Positions 35,619-47,032 of a stretch of 64,000 nt of DNA are shown piece after piece. The DNA is from Magnetospirillum sp. UT-4 (GTDB taxonomy: Bacteria > Pseudomonadota > Alphaproteobacteria > Rhodospirillales > Magnetospirillaceae). A model generated the notes under the pieces. It made no database searches. It worked only from the letters and a program-made list of their open reading frames with translations, and was not told the origin of the DNA. Location: assembly GCF_902729435.1 (NCBI RefSeq), contig NZ_CACVCG010000046.1:157050-221049 (forward strand). Reading direction: 5' to 3'. The stretch's first letter is position 1, and every line of letters starts with the position of its first letter. The position numbers and the translations under genes were made by a program.

Positions 35619-36815
35619 ATGACGGATTGCGATACCCCGAAGCGGCCCCTGCGTCCCCGCACCCTGCAGGTGCGCGCGGGCCTGAACCGCAGCAATTTCA
35701 GCGAGACCTCCGAGGCGCTGTTCATGACCTCGGGCTACGTCTACGGCTCGGCCGCCGAGGCCGAGGCCAGCTTCGACGGCAGCCTCGACCGCATGGTCTA
35801 TTCCCGCTTCAAGAACCCCACCGTCGCCGCCTTCGAGGAGCGCCTGGCCGCCGTCGAGGGGGCCGAGGCGTGCCGCGCCACCGCCTCGGGCATGGCGGCG
35901 GTGCATGCCGCCCTGGTCTGCCAGCTGAAGGCCGGCGACCGGGTGGTGGCGGCCCGCGCCCTGTTCGGCTCGTGCCAATGGATCATCGCCGATCTGCTGC
36001 CGCGCTTCGGCATCGAGGCCGTATTCGTCGACGGCACCGATCTCGCCCAGTGGGAAGCGGCGCTGTCGCAGCCCACCGCCGCTGTGTTCCTGGAAACCCC
36101 CTCCAACCCGACGCTGGAGATCATCGACCTGGCGGCGGTGGCCGAGCTGACCCACCGGGCCGGCGGCCGGCTGGTGGTGGACAACGTCTTCGCCACCCCG
36201 GTGCTGCAAAGCCCGCTGGCGCTGGGCGCCGACGTGGTGGTCTATTCCGCCACCAAGCACATCGACGGCCAGGGCCGCTGCCTGGGGGGAGCGGTGCTGG
36301 GCTCGGCCGCCTTCTGCAACGACGTGCTGGCGCCCTATCTGCGCCATACCGGGCCGGCGCTGTCGCCGTTCAACGCCTGGCTGCTGCTGAAGGGGCTGGA
36401 GACCCTGGATCTCCGGGTCGAGCGCCACGCCGCCAACGCGATGAAGGTGGCCCGCTTCCTGGAAACCCGGCCCGAAGTGGCCCGCGTGCTCTACCCCGGC
36501 CTGGAGAGCCACCCCCAGCACGACCTGGCGAAGCGCCAGATGAAGGGCTTCGGCGGCATCGTGGCGTTCGAGCTGAAGCAGGGCAAGGCGGCGGCCTACC
36601 GCCTGCTCGACGCCCTGCAGGTGATCGACATCTCCAACAATCTGGGCGACGCCAAGAGCCTGGCCTGCCACCCCTGGACCACCACCCACCAGCGCCTCGC
36701 CGCCGAGGCCAAGCTGGCCATGGGCATCGGCGAGGGAATGCTGCGCCTGTCGGTGGGGCTGGAAGATGCCGACGACCTGGTCGACGATCTCGCCGCGGCG
36801 CTGGGAGCCCCGTGA
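35619..36815 (+). CDS. metZ: O-succinylhomoserine sulfhydrylase
   Basis: 398 residues, a Cys/Met metabolism PLP enzyme making homocysteine from O-succinylhomoserine and sulfide. It shows LQVRAGLNRSNFSETSEALF (MetZ-type start), YSRFKNPTVAAFEERLA, TPSNPTLEIIDL, and the PLP Lys in YSATKHIDGQGRCLGG. AAAGGA at 35604-35609 supports the ATG at 35619 rather than a GTG at 35598. The SAM-II riboswitch upstream agrees with a methionine role. apaG follows about 100 bp later, the usual alphaproteobacterial neighbour. Confidence 0.95.
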   Translation: MTDCDTPKRPLRPRTLQVRAGLNRSNFSETSEALFMTSGYVYGSAAEAEASFDGSLDRMVYSRFKNPTVAAFEERLAAVEGAEACRATASGMAAVHAALVCQLKAGDRVVAARALFGSCQWIIADLLPRFGIEAVFVDGTDLAQWEAALSQPTAAVFLETPSNPTLEIIDLAAVAELTHRAGGRLVVDNVFATPVLQSPLALGADVVVYSATKHIDGQGRCLGGAVLGSAAFCNDVLAPYLRHTGPALSPFNAWLLLKGLETLDLRVERHAANAMKVARFLETRPEVARVLYPGLESHPQHDLAKRQMKGFGGIVAFELKQGKAAAYRLLDALQVIDISNNLGDAKSLACHPWTTTHQRLAAEAKLAMGIGEGMLRLSVGLEDADDLVDDLAAALGAP

Positions 36816-36916
36816 CCTCGGCCGAATTCCGCGCTAGTATGACCCCGATGTGACGGCGGCGGCCGCAGGCCGGGCAGGGGCTGCCGTCATGGGATGGGAA
36901 GACCTGAGGTTCTGCC

Positions 36917-37309
36917 ATGTACACCGAGACCACACGGGGCATCACCGTCACCGTCAAGCCGGTCTATCTCGATGACCAGTCCTCGCCTTCCGATGGCCAC
37001 TACGTGTGGGCCTATCGGGTGCGCATCGAGAACAACGGCGGCGAGACGGTCCAGCTCAAGCGGCGCCACTGGAAGATCACCGACGCCATGGGCCGCATGC
37101 AGGAGGTCAAGGGCGCCGGCGTGGTCGGCGAGCAGCCGGTGCTGCGCCCCGGCGAGACCTACGAATACACCAGCGGCACGCCGCTGCCGACGCCGTCGGG
37201 CATCATGGTCGGCGCCTACCAGATGGAAGCCGAGGACGGCGAATGCTTCGACGTCGGCATCCCCGCCTTCTCCCTGGACAGCCCGCATCAGGCGGTCCGC
37301 CTGAACTAG
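36917..37309 (+). CDS. apaG: ApaG (DUF525) family protein
   Basis: 130 residues, the full family length. ApaG is an immunoglobulin-like beta fold of uncertain biochemical role, linked in enterobacteria to diadenosine tetraphosphate hydrolase (apaH) and Mg/Co efflux. Conserved segments: [48 protein letters not shown] and MVGAYQM. It lies between metZ and folE on the same strand. Confidence 0.95.
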   Translation: MYTETTRGITVTVKPVYLDDQSSPSDGHYVWAYRVRIENNGGETVQLKRRHWKITDAMGRMQEVKGAGVVGEQPVLRPGETYEYTSGTPLPTPSGIMVGAYQMEAEDGECFDVGIPAFSLDSPHQAVRLN

Positions 37310-37395
37310 CACCCTTGCAACCGGGACGAACCGGCGCCACATCCCGTTGGCGTTAGACCGAAGGGGGCATGCCGCCCCGAACGGGGGATGAGCCA

Positions 37396-38043
37396 GTGAA
37401 GAGCGACGACCAGATCACCCTGCCCCAGGAATTGCGGCCCGTTGCGCCGCGCCGCCCGACCCGCGAGGAAGCCGAGGAGGCGGTGCGCGTGCTGCTGCGC
37501 TGGGCCGGCGACGACCCCGGCCGCGAAGGCCTGGTCGGCACCCCCGACCGGGTGGTGCGCGCCTACGAGGAATTCTTCGAAGGCTATGGCCAGGACCCGG
37601 TGGAGATGCTGCAGCGCACCTTCGAGGAGACCGAGGGCTACGACGAGATGGTGGTCCTGCGCGACATCCGCCTGGAATCCCACTGCGAGCACCACATGGT
37701 GCCGATCATCGGCAAGGCCCATATCGCCTATCTGCCCGATCGCCGGGTGGTCGGCATCTCGAAGCTCGCCCGCGTCGTCGAGGTGTTCGCCAAGCGGCTG
37801 CAGATCCAGGAGAAGATGACCAGCCAGATCGCCAACGTCATCAACGACGTGCTGCAGCCCAAGGGGGTGGCGGTGGTGATCGAGGCGGCGCACGCCTGCA
37901 TGACCACCCGCGGCATCCGGAAGCCCGGCGTCACCATGGTCACCAGCCGCATGCTGGGCGCGTTCCGCGACAACCCCGCCACCCGACGCGAATTCATGGC
38001 GCTGATCCAGGGCCAGCACGGCCCCGGCCTGTCGAACGCGTAG
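37396..38043 (+). CDS. folE: GTP cyclohydrolase I
   Basis: 215 residues from the GTG at 37396, which has GGGGGA 8 bp upstream; an ATG at 37369 would add 9 residues but has its purine run too close. FolE converts GTP to dihydroneopterin triphosphate for folate. Zinc and catalytic residues are visible in [10 protein letters not shown] and [27 protein letters not shown] and [20 protein letters not shown] are typical. A REP-like hairpin after the stop may end the transcript. Confidence 0.95.
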   Translation: MKSDDQITLPQELRPVAPRRPTREEAEEAVRVLLRWAGDDPGREGLVGTPDRVVRAYEEFFEGYGQDPVEMLQRTFEETEGYDEMVVLRDIRLESHCEHHMVPIIGKAHIAYLPDRRVVGISKLARVVEVFAKRLQIQEKMTSQIANVINDVLQPKGVAVVIEAAHACMTTRGIRKPGVTMVTSRMLGAFRDNPATRREFMALIQGQHGPGLSNA

Positions 38044-38074
38044 CCGGCCGCACCCCGGGCAGTCGGGTATTGTT

Positions 38075-38177
38075 CGTCACCCCCACGAAGGCGGGGGTCC
38101 ATGGCGGGGGCAGTCGAAATCCCGGGTCGGCAACCGCACTTGCGGACGCATGGATTCCCGCCTTCGCGGGAATGACG
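38075..38177. repeat. REP-like palindromic repeat after folE
   Basis: Arms CGTCACCCCCACGAAGGCGG (from 38075) and CCGCCTTCGCGGGAATGACG (to 38177) flank about 45 bp. It is the same repeat family as 24743-24845, in opposite orientation. Confidence 0.8.
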
Positions 38178-38287
38178 ACTCTTGGCAGGATCATCTCCCT
38201 GCTGCCGATTGCCCTGCGGCCACCCACCTTTCCCTTTACAGCCCCTCGGAAGCGCGCCATTAGAGTCCAGCTTCTGAGGGGGAGCGC

Positions 38288-39739
38288 GTGATCGATTTCC
38301 GGCCGGTCATTTTCGTCAACGGCATCCTGCTGCTGGTGCTGGCCGCCGCCATGGCGGTGCCGGCCCTGGTCGATCTGGCGTCCGACGATCTCGACTGGCA
38401 GGTCTTCGCCCTTTCGGGCATCGTCACCGCCTTCGTCGGCCTGGCCATGATGTTGGCCACCCGCCGCGACGACCGCCCGCCGTTTTCCACCCGCCAGGCC
38501 TTCCTGCTGACCACCTCGGTGTGGGTGCTGATGGCCGGCTTCGCCGCCCTGCCCTTCAGTTTCTCGGCCCTGGGAATGAGCTTCACCGACGGCTATTTCG
38601 AGGCCATGTCGGGACTGACCACCACCGGCTCGACGGTGATCGCCGGACTGGACACGGCGCCGCGCGGCATCCTGATGTGGCGGGCCCTGCTGCACTGGCT
38701 GGGCGGGGTGGGGATCATCGTCATGGCGGTGGCGATCCTGCCCATCCTGCGCATCGGCGGCATGCAGCTGTTCAAGATGGAAAGTTCGGACAAGACCGAG
38801 AAGGTCAAGCCGCGCACCTCGCAGGTGGCCAGCGGCATCGTGGTGACCTATGTCGGCCTGACCCTGGTCTGCGGCATCCTGCTGTGGTGGGCCGGCATGA
38901 CGCCCTTCGAGGCGGTCTGCCATGCCATGTCGGCGCTGTCCACCGGCGGCTTTTCCACCTCGGACGGGTCGGCCGGGCATTGGTCCAGCCCGCTCGTTCA
39001 CTGGATTCTGATCGTCGGCATGGCCGCCGGCGGCACCACCTTCGTGCTGTTCATCACGCCGTGGCGGCGCGGCCGCTGGGCGATCCTGACCGACACCCAG
39101 GTGCGCTGGTTCCTCGCCTTCCTGGGGTTCTTCTCCGTGGTGCTGGCGCTGTGGCAGTGGATCGTCAACGACATGGATGCCGGCGAGGCGCTGACCCACG
39201 CCAGCTTCACCGTGGTCTCGCTGGTCACCACCACCGGCTTCGCCTCGACCGATTACAGCCTGTGGGGCGGTTTTCCCCAGGTGGTGGCGTTCGTTCTGAC
39301 CTTCATCGGCGGCTGCACGGGTTCCACCGCCGGCGGGGTCAAGGTGTTCCGCTGGCAGGTGCTGTTCCAGATGGCCGGCACCCAGTTGAAGCGGCTGCTG
39401 CACCCGCACGGCGTGTTCGTCATCGACTTCAACCGCCAGCGCATCTCGGACGCGGTCGTGGATTCGGTGCTGGGTTTCGTCGTCGTCTATTTCCTGACCT
39501 TCTCGCTGTTCGCCCTGGCGCTCACCGTCACCGGGCTGGACCTGGTCACAGCGGTGACCGGCTCGGCCCAGGCCATCAGCAATGTCGGCCCCGGCCTGGG
39601 CGACATCATCGGCCCGGCGGGCAACTTCAAGCCGCTGCCGGACGCCGCCAAGTGGCTGCTGTCGTTCGAGATGATGCTGGGCCGCCTCGAGCTGTTCACC
39701 GTCATCGTCCTGTTCTCGCGAACCTTCTGGCGGGTGTGA
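38288..39739 (+). CDS. trkH: TrkH/KtrB-type potassium transporter subunit (first of two)
   Basis: 483 residues starting at a GTG, with AGGGGGAG upstream. About ten hydrophobic segments form four M1-P-M2 units. The K+ filter loops are visible: SGLTTTGSTVI, SALSTGGFSTSD, SLVTTTGFASTD and ISNVGPGLGDI. It mediates K+ uptake across the inner membrane, normally with a TrkA NAD-binding subunit, which is not in the window. The second trkH gene begins 1 bp after its stop. Confidence 0.93.
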   Translation: MIDFRPVIFVNGILLLVLAAAMAVPALVDLASDDLDWQVFALSGIVTAFVGLAMMLATRRDDRPPFSTRQAFLLTTSVWVLMAGFAALPFSFSALGMSFTDGYFEAMSGLTTTGSTVIAGLDTAPRGILMWRALLHWLGGVGIIVMAVAILPILRIGGMQLFKMESSDKTEKVKPRTSQVASGIVVTYVGLTLVCGILLWWAGMTPFEAVCHAMSALSTGGFSTSDGSAGHWSSPLVHWILIVGMAAGGTTFVLFITPWRRGRWAILTDTQVRWFLAFLGFFSVVLALWQWIVNDMDAGEALTHASFTVVSLVTTTGFASTDYSLWGGFPQVVAFVLTFIGGCTGSTAGGVKVFRWQVLFQMAGTQLKRLLHPHGVFVIDFNRQRISDAVVDSVLGFVVVYFLTFSLFALALTVTGLDLVTAVTGSAQAISNVGPGLGDIIGPAGNFKPLPDAAKWLLSFEMMLGRLELFTVIVLFSRTFWRV

Positions 39740-39740
39740 G

Positions 39741-41189
39741 ATGATCGACTTTCGCCCCGTCCTGTCCATCGTCGGCCTGGTGCTGTGCCTGCTGGCGGCG
39801 GCCATGGCGGTTCCGACCCTGGTCGACCTGGCCGCTGGCGAGCCCGAGTGGCAGGCCTTCCTGACCGCCGGCGGCATCACCCTGGTGGTCGGGCTCGGCC
39901 TGGTGCTGGGCGCGCGAGGCCACACGGGCGCCCTGTCGGTGCGCCAGATCTATCTCGCCACCGGGCTGGCGTGGCTGGTCCCCTGCCTGTTCGCCGCCCT
40001 GCCCTTCGCGCTGGCGCCGCTCGGCCTGTCGACCGCCGATGCGGTGTTCGAGGCGACCAGCGGCATCACCACCACCGGCTCGACGGTGATCGCCGGGCTC
40101 GACCGCCTGCCCTCGGGCCTGCTGCTGTGGCGGGCGCTGCTGCAGTGGCTGGGCGGCATCGGCGTGATCGTGATGGCCATCACCGTGCTGCCGCTGCTGA
40201 ACGTCGGCGGCATGCAGATGTTCCGCATCGAGGTGGTGGCGGCGCACGAGCGGGCCAGCCCGCGGGCGGCGCGGGTGGGATCGACCATCGTCACCGTCTA
40301 TATCGGCCTCACCCTGGTGCTGGGGCTGGCGCTGTGGGGTGCGGGCATGGGCGGCTTCGACGCCATGGTCCATGCCATGAGCACCATCGCCACCGGCGGC
40401 TTCTCGACCCGCGACACCTCGCTGGGCGCCTTCGACAGCGCCATGGTGGAACTTATCGTCGGAATCGGCATGGTGGTGGGCGGCATGCAGTTCGCGCTGT
40501 TCTTCCACCTTGCCCAGGGCAACTGGCGCCGGCTTGCCTACGACCAGCAGCTGCGCTGGTACCTGGGGCTGATGGCGCTGGGCGGAGCGGCGGTGACGCT
40601 GTGGCTGATGGGCGAGCGCGGCCTCGACCCGCTATCGGCCGTCCGCTTCGGCTTCTTCACCGTCGCCTCGGTGATGACCGGCACCGGCCTGGTCACCATG
40701 GATTTCAGCGACTGGTCGGGACTGTCGGCGGCGGTGCTGTTCTTCCTCACCTTCGTCGGCGGCTGCGCCGGCTCGACCGCTGCCGGCATCAAGGTGTTCC
40801 GCTTCCAGTTCCTGTTCGCCGACGCGCTGATGCAGGTCCGCCAGCTGCTGCGGCCGCATGCGGTGATGTTCCCCACCTTCAACCGCAAGGCCATCCCCAA
40901 GGACGTGCTGGGCTCGGTGATGGGCTTCATCTTCGTCTACGCGCTGGCCTTCGCCGTGCTGGCCATGGCGCTGGCGCTGATGGGGCTGGACTTCGTCACC
41001 GCGCTGTCGGGGGCCGCCTCGGCCATCGCCAATGTCGGCCCCGGCCTGGGCGAGGTCATCGGCCCCGGCAGCACCTACGCCGCCCTGCCCGACGCCGCCA
41101 AGTGGCTGCTGGCGGCAGCCATGGTGTTCGGGCGGCTGGAGATGTTCGCGCTGCTGGTGCTGTTCGTGCCGGCGTTCTGGAAGCAGTAG
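39741..41189 (+). CDS. trkH: TrkH/KtrB-type potassium transporter subunit (second of two)
   Basis: 482 residues, a clear paralogue of the preceding gene with the same layout. Filter loops: SGITTTGSTVI, STIATGGFSTRD, SVMTGTGLVTMD and IANVGPGLGEV. The third loop, TGTGLV, departs from the TTTGFA of the first copy, which may alter selectivity or gating. The two genes are in tandem on one transcript; both could pair with the same TrkA elsewhere or form a heterodimer. Confidence 0.92.
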   Translation: MIDFRPVLSIVGLVLCLLAAAMAVPTLVDLAAGEPEWQAFLTAGGITLVVGLGLVLGARGHTGALSVRQIYLATGLAWLVPCLFAALPFALAPLGLSTADAVFEATSGITTTGSTVIAGLDRLPSGLLLWRALLQWLGGIGVIVMAITVLPLLNVGGMQMFRIEVVAAHERASPRAARVGSTIVTVYIGLTLVLGLALWGAGMGGFDAMVHAMSTIATGGFSTRDTSLGAFDSAMVELIVGIGMVVGGMQFALFFHLAQGNWRRLAYDQQLRWYLGLMALGGAAVTLWLMGERGLDPLSAVRFGFFTVASVMTGTGLVTMDFSDWSGLSAAVLFFLTFVGGCAGSTAAGIKVFRFQFLFADALMQVRQLLRPHAVMFPTFNRKAIPKDVLGSVMGFIFVYALAFAVLAMALALMGLDFVTALSGAASAIANVGPGLGEVIGPGSTYAALPDAAKWLLAAAMVFGRLEMFALLVLFVPAFWKQ

Positions 41190-41207
41190 GGCGCGGGGAA
41201 CGCCCCC

Positions 41208-41804
41208 CTACATCACCCACTTGGCGAGATACGTCCGGATCAGGCCGTCCATCTGGCCGTCGACGTCGCGGATCAGCGCCTCGGAGATTTCGTGCATGGC
41301 GCGGTCGCGCTCGTTCAGGCTGGCCCCTTCCGGGATGGTGCGGGTGCGGGTGGCGCGCGCCACCACGTCGGCGATGGTGAAGCCGCGCTGGTCCTTGATC
41401 TCGATGGCGACGTCCAGCGCGCCGTCGTAGCGCTCCGCCTGCTCCTGCTTGAACAGGCCGGCGAAGCCGGTATCGGTCTTCAGCGGCACCTCGACCACGC
41501 GGGCGTCGCGGATGACCACCCGGGCCGAGCCCGAGCCGGCGCCGCCCATGGGCTTGAGGCGATCCTTGACCCAGCGCACGGTGGCGCCTTCGGGCGACAC
41601 CGGCATCAGGTGCTCGACATTGGGCTTGCGCCCCGGCGGCTGGTATTCCGGCACGATCTCCAGCGACGCCACGTTGAGCTGGATCGGACGCTTGTCGGCG
41701 AAGCCGATGTCGGACAACTTCTGGGCCGCCGGCGGGCTTTCGCAGGCGGCGAGGCTGAGGGCGGCGAGAAAGGCCATCGCCAGGTGGGAAATGCGCACGG
41801 TCAT
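41208..41804 (-). CDS. Putative lipoprotein (198 aa)
   Basis: Starts MTVRISHLAMAFLAALSLAAC, a lipoprotein signal peptide with lipobox Cys21. The mature domain carries alternating beta strands (SARVVIRDARVVEVPL, RYDGALDVAIEIKDQRGFTI) and an Arg-rich helix (VVARATRTRTIPEG). No family recognised, although similar proteins occur beside hslO in related genomes as far as I can recall. It is convergent with trkH and in the same direction as hslO, 61 bp after it. Likely an envelope protein. Confidence 0.75.
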   Translation of the reverse strand: MTVRISHLAMAFLAALSLAACESPPAAQKLSDIGFADKRPIQLNVASLEIVPEYQPPGRKPNVEHLMPVSPEGATVRWVKDRLKPMGGAGSGSARVVIRDARVVEVPLKTDTGFAGLFKQEQAERYDGALDVAIEIKDQRGFTIADVVARATRTRTIPEGASLNERDRAMHEISEALIRDVDGQMDGLIRTYLAKWVM

Positions 41805-41865
41805 GGGGCATCGGTCCGGAAAAGGTTGGCGGCCGGCGCCCATTCTGGCATGTGCGCCGTGCCCG

Positions 41866-42791
41866 TCAAGGCGCGTAGACCCGCTCCAGCTCGTCATCGC
41901 CGAAGGTATAGGCGGTGCGGCAGAACTCGCAGGTGATCACCACCCGCCCGGACTCGTCCTTCAGCCCGGCGATCTCGGCGCGCGGAATGCCGCGCAGCAT
42001 GCGCGCCACCGCCTGGCCGGAACAGCGGCAGCGGGCCTCGAGCGGCTTCGCCGCCCAGACCGTCACGCCCTCCAGACGGAACAGGCGATCGACCAGCGCC
42101 TCGGGGGCCAGCGCGGAATCCAGCATCTCGGCGGCGGTGACGCTGCCGAGCAGGGCCCGGGCGGTGCGCCAGGCCTCCTGCGATTCGTCGGCGGTCAGGA
42201 TCGGCGCCCCCGGCTGGCCGCCCGGCATGCGCTGGATCATCAGCGCCGCGGCGGCCCATTTCGGGTCGACGCGGGAGACCAGGACGATGTCCGTGTCCAG
42301 CTGCTCCGACTGGGTGAAATAGGTGCGGGCGCAATCGGCCAGGGTGGCGCCTTCCAGCGCCACGATGCCTTGGTAGCGGTCGACCTTCAGCCCCTGGTCG
42401 ACGGTGAAGGCCAGGTGCCCCTTGCCCAGCAGCGTCGGCACCGGGTCGCCAGCCGGCGCCGCCGGCATCTTGTCGCCAGCCGGTGCTGCCGCCACCGCCT
42501 CGGCGTCGAAGCGGGCATAGCCGCGCAGGGCGCCCGCACTGGTGACGTCGGCCACCACCAGCGTCACCGGCCCGTCGCCCTGGGCCTGCAGGGTGAACAC
42601 CCCCTCGTATTTCAGCGCCCCGGCCAGCACGGCAGCCAGCGCCAGGGTCTCGGCCAGCAGCGCGCCCACCGCCGGCGGATAGGCGTGGCCGCCAAGGATG
42701 CCGTCGAGCGCCGCATCGAGGCGCACCAGACGACCGCGCACCGCGCCGCCGCCGACCTGGAAGGGAAGGATCAGGTCGCCCGCAGGCAGAC

Positions 42792-42795
<4 letters not shown>
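41866..42795 (-). CDS. hslO: Redox-regulated chaperone Hsp33
   Basis: 309 residues. Hsp33 is a holdase activated when its four zinc-binding cysteines are oxidised. The C-terminal cysteines are present as CRCSG and CEFC (CxC...CxxC). The N-terminal substrate domain shows [20 protein letters not shown] and [20 protein letters not shown]. The GTG at 42793-42795 overlaps the argF stop (GTGA), as in the common argD-argF-hslO operon. Confidence 0.95.
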
Positions 42796-44896
<2,101 letters not shown>

Positions 44897-45126
44897 CGGC
44901 ACTCCTCCCCCGTCGGAAAAGCCGGATGGCTTCGCCCCGGACGGACGAATTGGACCGGCGTGCGCTTGGGAAAGGCGGGAATATCCTCGCATCGACAGGG
45001 AAAGTCAACCGTCGCGCGGGGGGCTATGGCGAGGCGATCGCCTGCGCGGCCCGGCGTCTCGACAATGCCGGTGTGCCTTGCCATATTGGACAGGCGGAAC
45101 ACAGCCTGCGTGCAAGGTCCACTCCC
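44897..45126. other. Intergenic region between argD and the TA module
   Basis: 230 bp between divergent transcripts. It should contain promoters for argD (leftward) and the addiction module (rightward). I saw no gene and no clear hexamers. AT content rises near 45080-45100. Confidence 0.35.
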
Positions 45127-45336
45127 ATGCCATCCATCGACTTCAGCCACCTGTCGCGGCAAGAGCGCATCGACCTGATCGGCGATCTGTGTGAAAGCCT
45201 AGACGATGCGGCCGTGACGGTGACGCCGGCGCAGAAGGACGAGATCGACCGGCGCGTCGCGAGTTTGGACGAGGACGCCGGTCATGCCCGCGGCGTGGAC
45301 GAGGTGGTTTCGCTGTTAAGACGCCGCTACCGCTGA
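45127..45336 (+). CDS. Addiction-module antitoxin (CHP02574-type)
   Basis: 69 residues: DFSHLSRQERIDLIGDLCES then AVTVTPAQKDEIDRRVASLD, the hallmark of the CHP02574 family of putative antitoxins. Helical, acidic, no DNA-binding fold recognised. Its stop overlaps the toxin start (TGATG), so the two are coupled. The pair sits between argD and an ABC-2 permease gene. Confidence 0.88.
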   Translation: MPSIDFSHLSRQERIDLIGDLCESLDDAAVTVTPAQKDEIDRRVASLDEDAGHARGVDEVVSLLRRRYR

Positions 45337-45626
45337 TGCGCGTCGTCCTTACCTCGGCTGCCGAAGCGGACTTGGCGGCTGCCCTGGAATGGTACGACGG
45401 CCGCAGCCCCGGCATCGCACCTCGCTTCCTTGAGGAATTCCAGGCGCTGGCCCACCGCCTCGCGGACGGCCTATGCCAGTTTCCACGGGTTTACGGCGAA
45501 ACGCGACGTGCGGGCTTCCGCCGCTTTCCCTATGGTCTGTTCTTTCAAGTCAAAGGGGACAAGGTGGTGGTTTTCGCGTGCTTCCATGCAAGTCGCGACC
45601 CGGCCCGTTGGCGGAGCCGAAGCTAG
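45336..45626 (+). CDS. RelE/ParE-family toxin
   Basis: 96 residues with the ParE fold pattern: VVLTSAAEADLAAALEWYD, IAPRFLEEFQALAHRLADG, FPRVYGETRRAGFRRFPYGL and VVVFACFHASRDPARW. ParE toxins usually block gyrase; RelE toxins cut mRNA, and sequence alone does not decide here. The frame is intact. It overlaps the antitoxin by 1 bp. Confidence 0.88.
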   Translation: MRVVLTSAAEADLAAALEWYDGRSPGIAPRFLEEFQALAHRLADGLCQFPRVYGETRRAGFRRFPYGLFFQVKGDKVVVFACFHASRDPARWRSRS

Positions 45627-45640
45627 GGTCCAGAGTCCCC

Positions 45641-46450
45641 TTACGCCTTCAGCTTGTACCCGGTCGCCAGCATGCGCCAGGTCAGCAGCAGCAGGCCCAG
45701 ATCGGCCAATGCCACCACCGCCACGCCCACGCCCAGCGGGCCGTCGGCATGGCCGATGAAGCCGTAGCGGAAGCCGTCGATCATGTAGAAGAACGGGTTG
45801 GCCAGGGCGAACAGGTGGAAGCCCTCGGGCAGGCGCTCGATGGAATAGAAGGTGCCCGACAGGAACGACAGCGGCGTCACCACGAAATTGGTCACCGCCG
45901 CCATGTGGTCGAACTTGTCGGCCCAGATGCCGCCGATCATGCCCAGCAGCGACAGCATCAGCGAGCCCATCGCCGCGTGGAAGATGATGAAGAACGCCGA
46001 ATGCAGGTGGATGCGCACGAACAGGGACATGGCGAGGCCGACCACCACGCCCACCAGCAGGCCGCGCGCCACCCCGCCCAGCGCCACCGCCGCGGTCTGC
46101 TCGGCGGCCGAGAGCGGCGGCATCAGCAGATCGACGATGTTGCCCTGGACCTTGGCGATGATGATCGAGGACGAGGTGTTGGCGAAGGCGTTCTGCACCA
46201 TGGCCATCATGATCAGGCCGGGGGTGAGGAACTCGACGAACGGCACCCCGCCCACGTCGGCCGCCACCCGCCCCAGCGCCAGGGCGAAGACGGCCAGGAA
46301 CAGCAAGGTGGTGACCACCGGCGCCATCACCGTCTGGAAATGCACCTTGAGGAAGCGGCGCACCTCCTTCAGGAACAGGGTGCGGGCCCCCAGCCAGTTG
46401 ACGGCGCCGTAGCTGCGCGGGACCGGGGGAAGGGCGGCGGGCTGGGACAT
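45641..46450 (-). CDS. ABC-2 type transporter permease
   Basis: 269 residues with six hydrophobic segments and the ABC-2 signature around GTFYSIERLPEGFHLFALANPFFYMIDGFRYGFIG. These permeases export drugs, polysaccharides or lipids with a separate ATPase subunit. No ATPase gene flanks it: the 3' side is the TA module, the 5' side is divergent recX. So the ATP-binding partner must be elsewhere, or it was lost. Confidence 0.88.
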   Translation of the reverse strand: MSQPAALPPVPRSYGAVNWLGARTLFLKEVRRFLKVHFQTVMAPVVTTLLFLAVFALALGRVAADVGGVPFVEFLTPGLIMMAMVQNAFANTSSSIIIAKVQGNIVDLLMPPLSAAEQTAAVALGGVARGLLVGVVVGLAMSLFVRIHLHSAFFIIFHAAMGSLMLSLLGMIGGIWADKFDHMAAVTNFVVTPLSFLSGTFYSIERLPEGFHLFALANPFFYMIDGFRYGFIGHADGPLGVGVAVVALADLGLLLLTWRMLATGYKLKA

Positions 46451-46483
46451 GGAAACCTCGTGCGGAACCGGCTAGGCTGGGGC

Positions 46484-47032
46484 ATGCGCAAGGCGCCGCC
46501 CAAGATCACGCCATCATACCTGGAGAATGCCGCGCTGCATTACCTGGAACGCTTCGCCGCGTCCAGTGCCTCGGTGCGCCGGGTGCTGATGCGCAAGGTC
46601 GACCGCGCGCTGGAGCATTGGGGCGGCGAGCGATCGGAAGCGGCGGCCCAGGTCGATGCCACCATGGCCAAGCTGGCCCGGCTGGGCTATCTCGACGATT
46701 CCGCCTATGCCGCCACCAAGGCCCGGGCGCTCAACCGCCAGGGCCGCCCGGTGCGGGTCATCCGCGCCGCTTTGGCGACCAAGGGGGTGGATGGCGACAC
46801 CACGGCGGCGGCGCTGGACGGCCTGACGCAGGAGCTGGCCGAGCCCGACCTGGCGGCCGCCATCCGCTTCGCCCGCAAGCGCCGGCTGGGGCCGTTCCGC
46901 AAGGCGGACGCCGCCGCCGATCCGCGCAAGGAGCTGGCCGCCATGGCGCGCGCCGGCTTCGACCTCGACACAGCGCGCCGGGTCCTGGCGGCGGCGGACG
47001 AGGAGGCGGCGGAGGCGCTTGCTACACCTTGA
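46484..47032 (+). CDS. recX: Regulatory protein RecX
   Basis: 182 residues made of helical three-helix repeats: LENAALHYLERFAASSASVR, LMRKVDRALEHWG, LGYLDDSAYAATKARALNRQ and GRPVRVIRAALATKGVD. RecX limits RecA filament formation. The ATG at 46484 opens MRKAPPKITPSYLENAALHY, the usual RecX start in alphaproteobacteria. recA is not in the window. It converges on and overlaps the mscS-like gene by 11 bp. Confidence 0.9.
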   Translation: MRKAPPKITPSYLENAALHYLERFAASSASVRRVLMRKVDRALEHWGGERSEAAAQVDATMAKLARLGYLDDSAYAATKARALNRQGRPVRVIRAALATKGVDGDTTAAALDGLTQELAEPDLAAAIRFARKRRLGPFRKADAAADPRKELAAMARAGFDLDTARRVLAAADEEAAEALATP

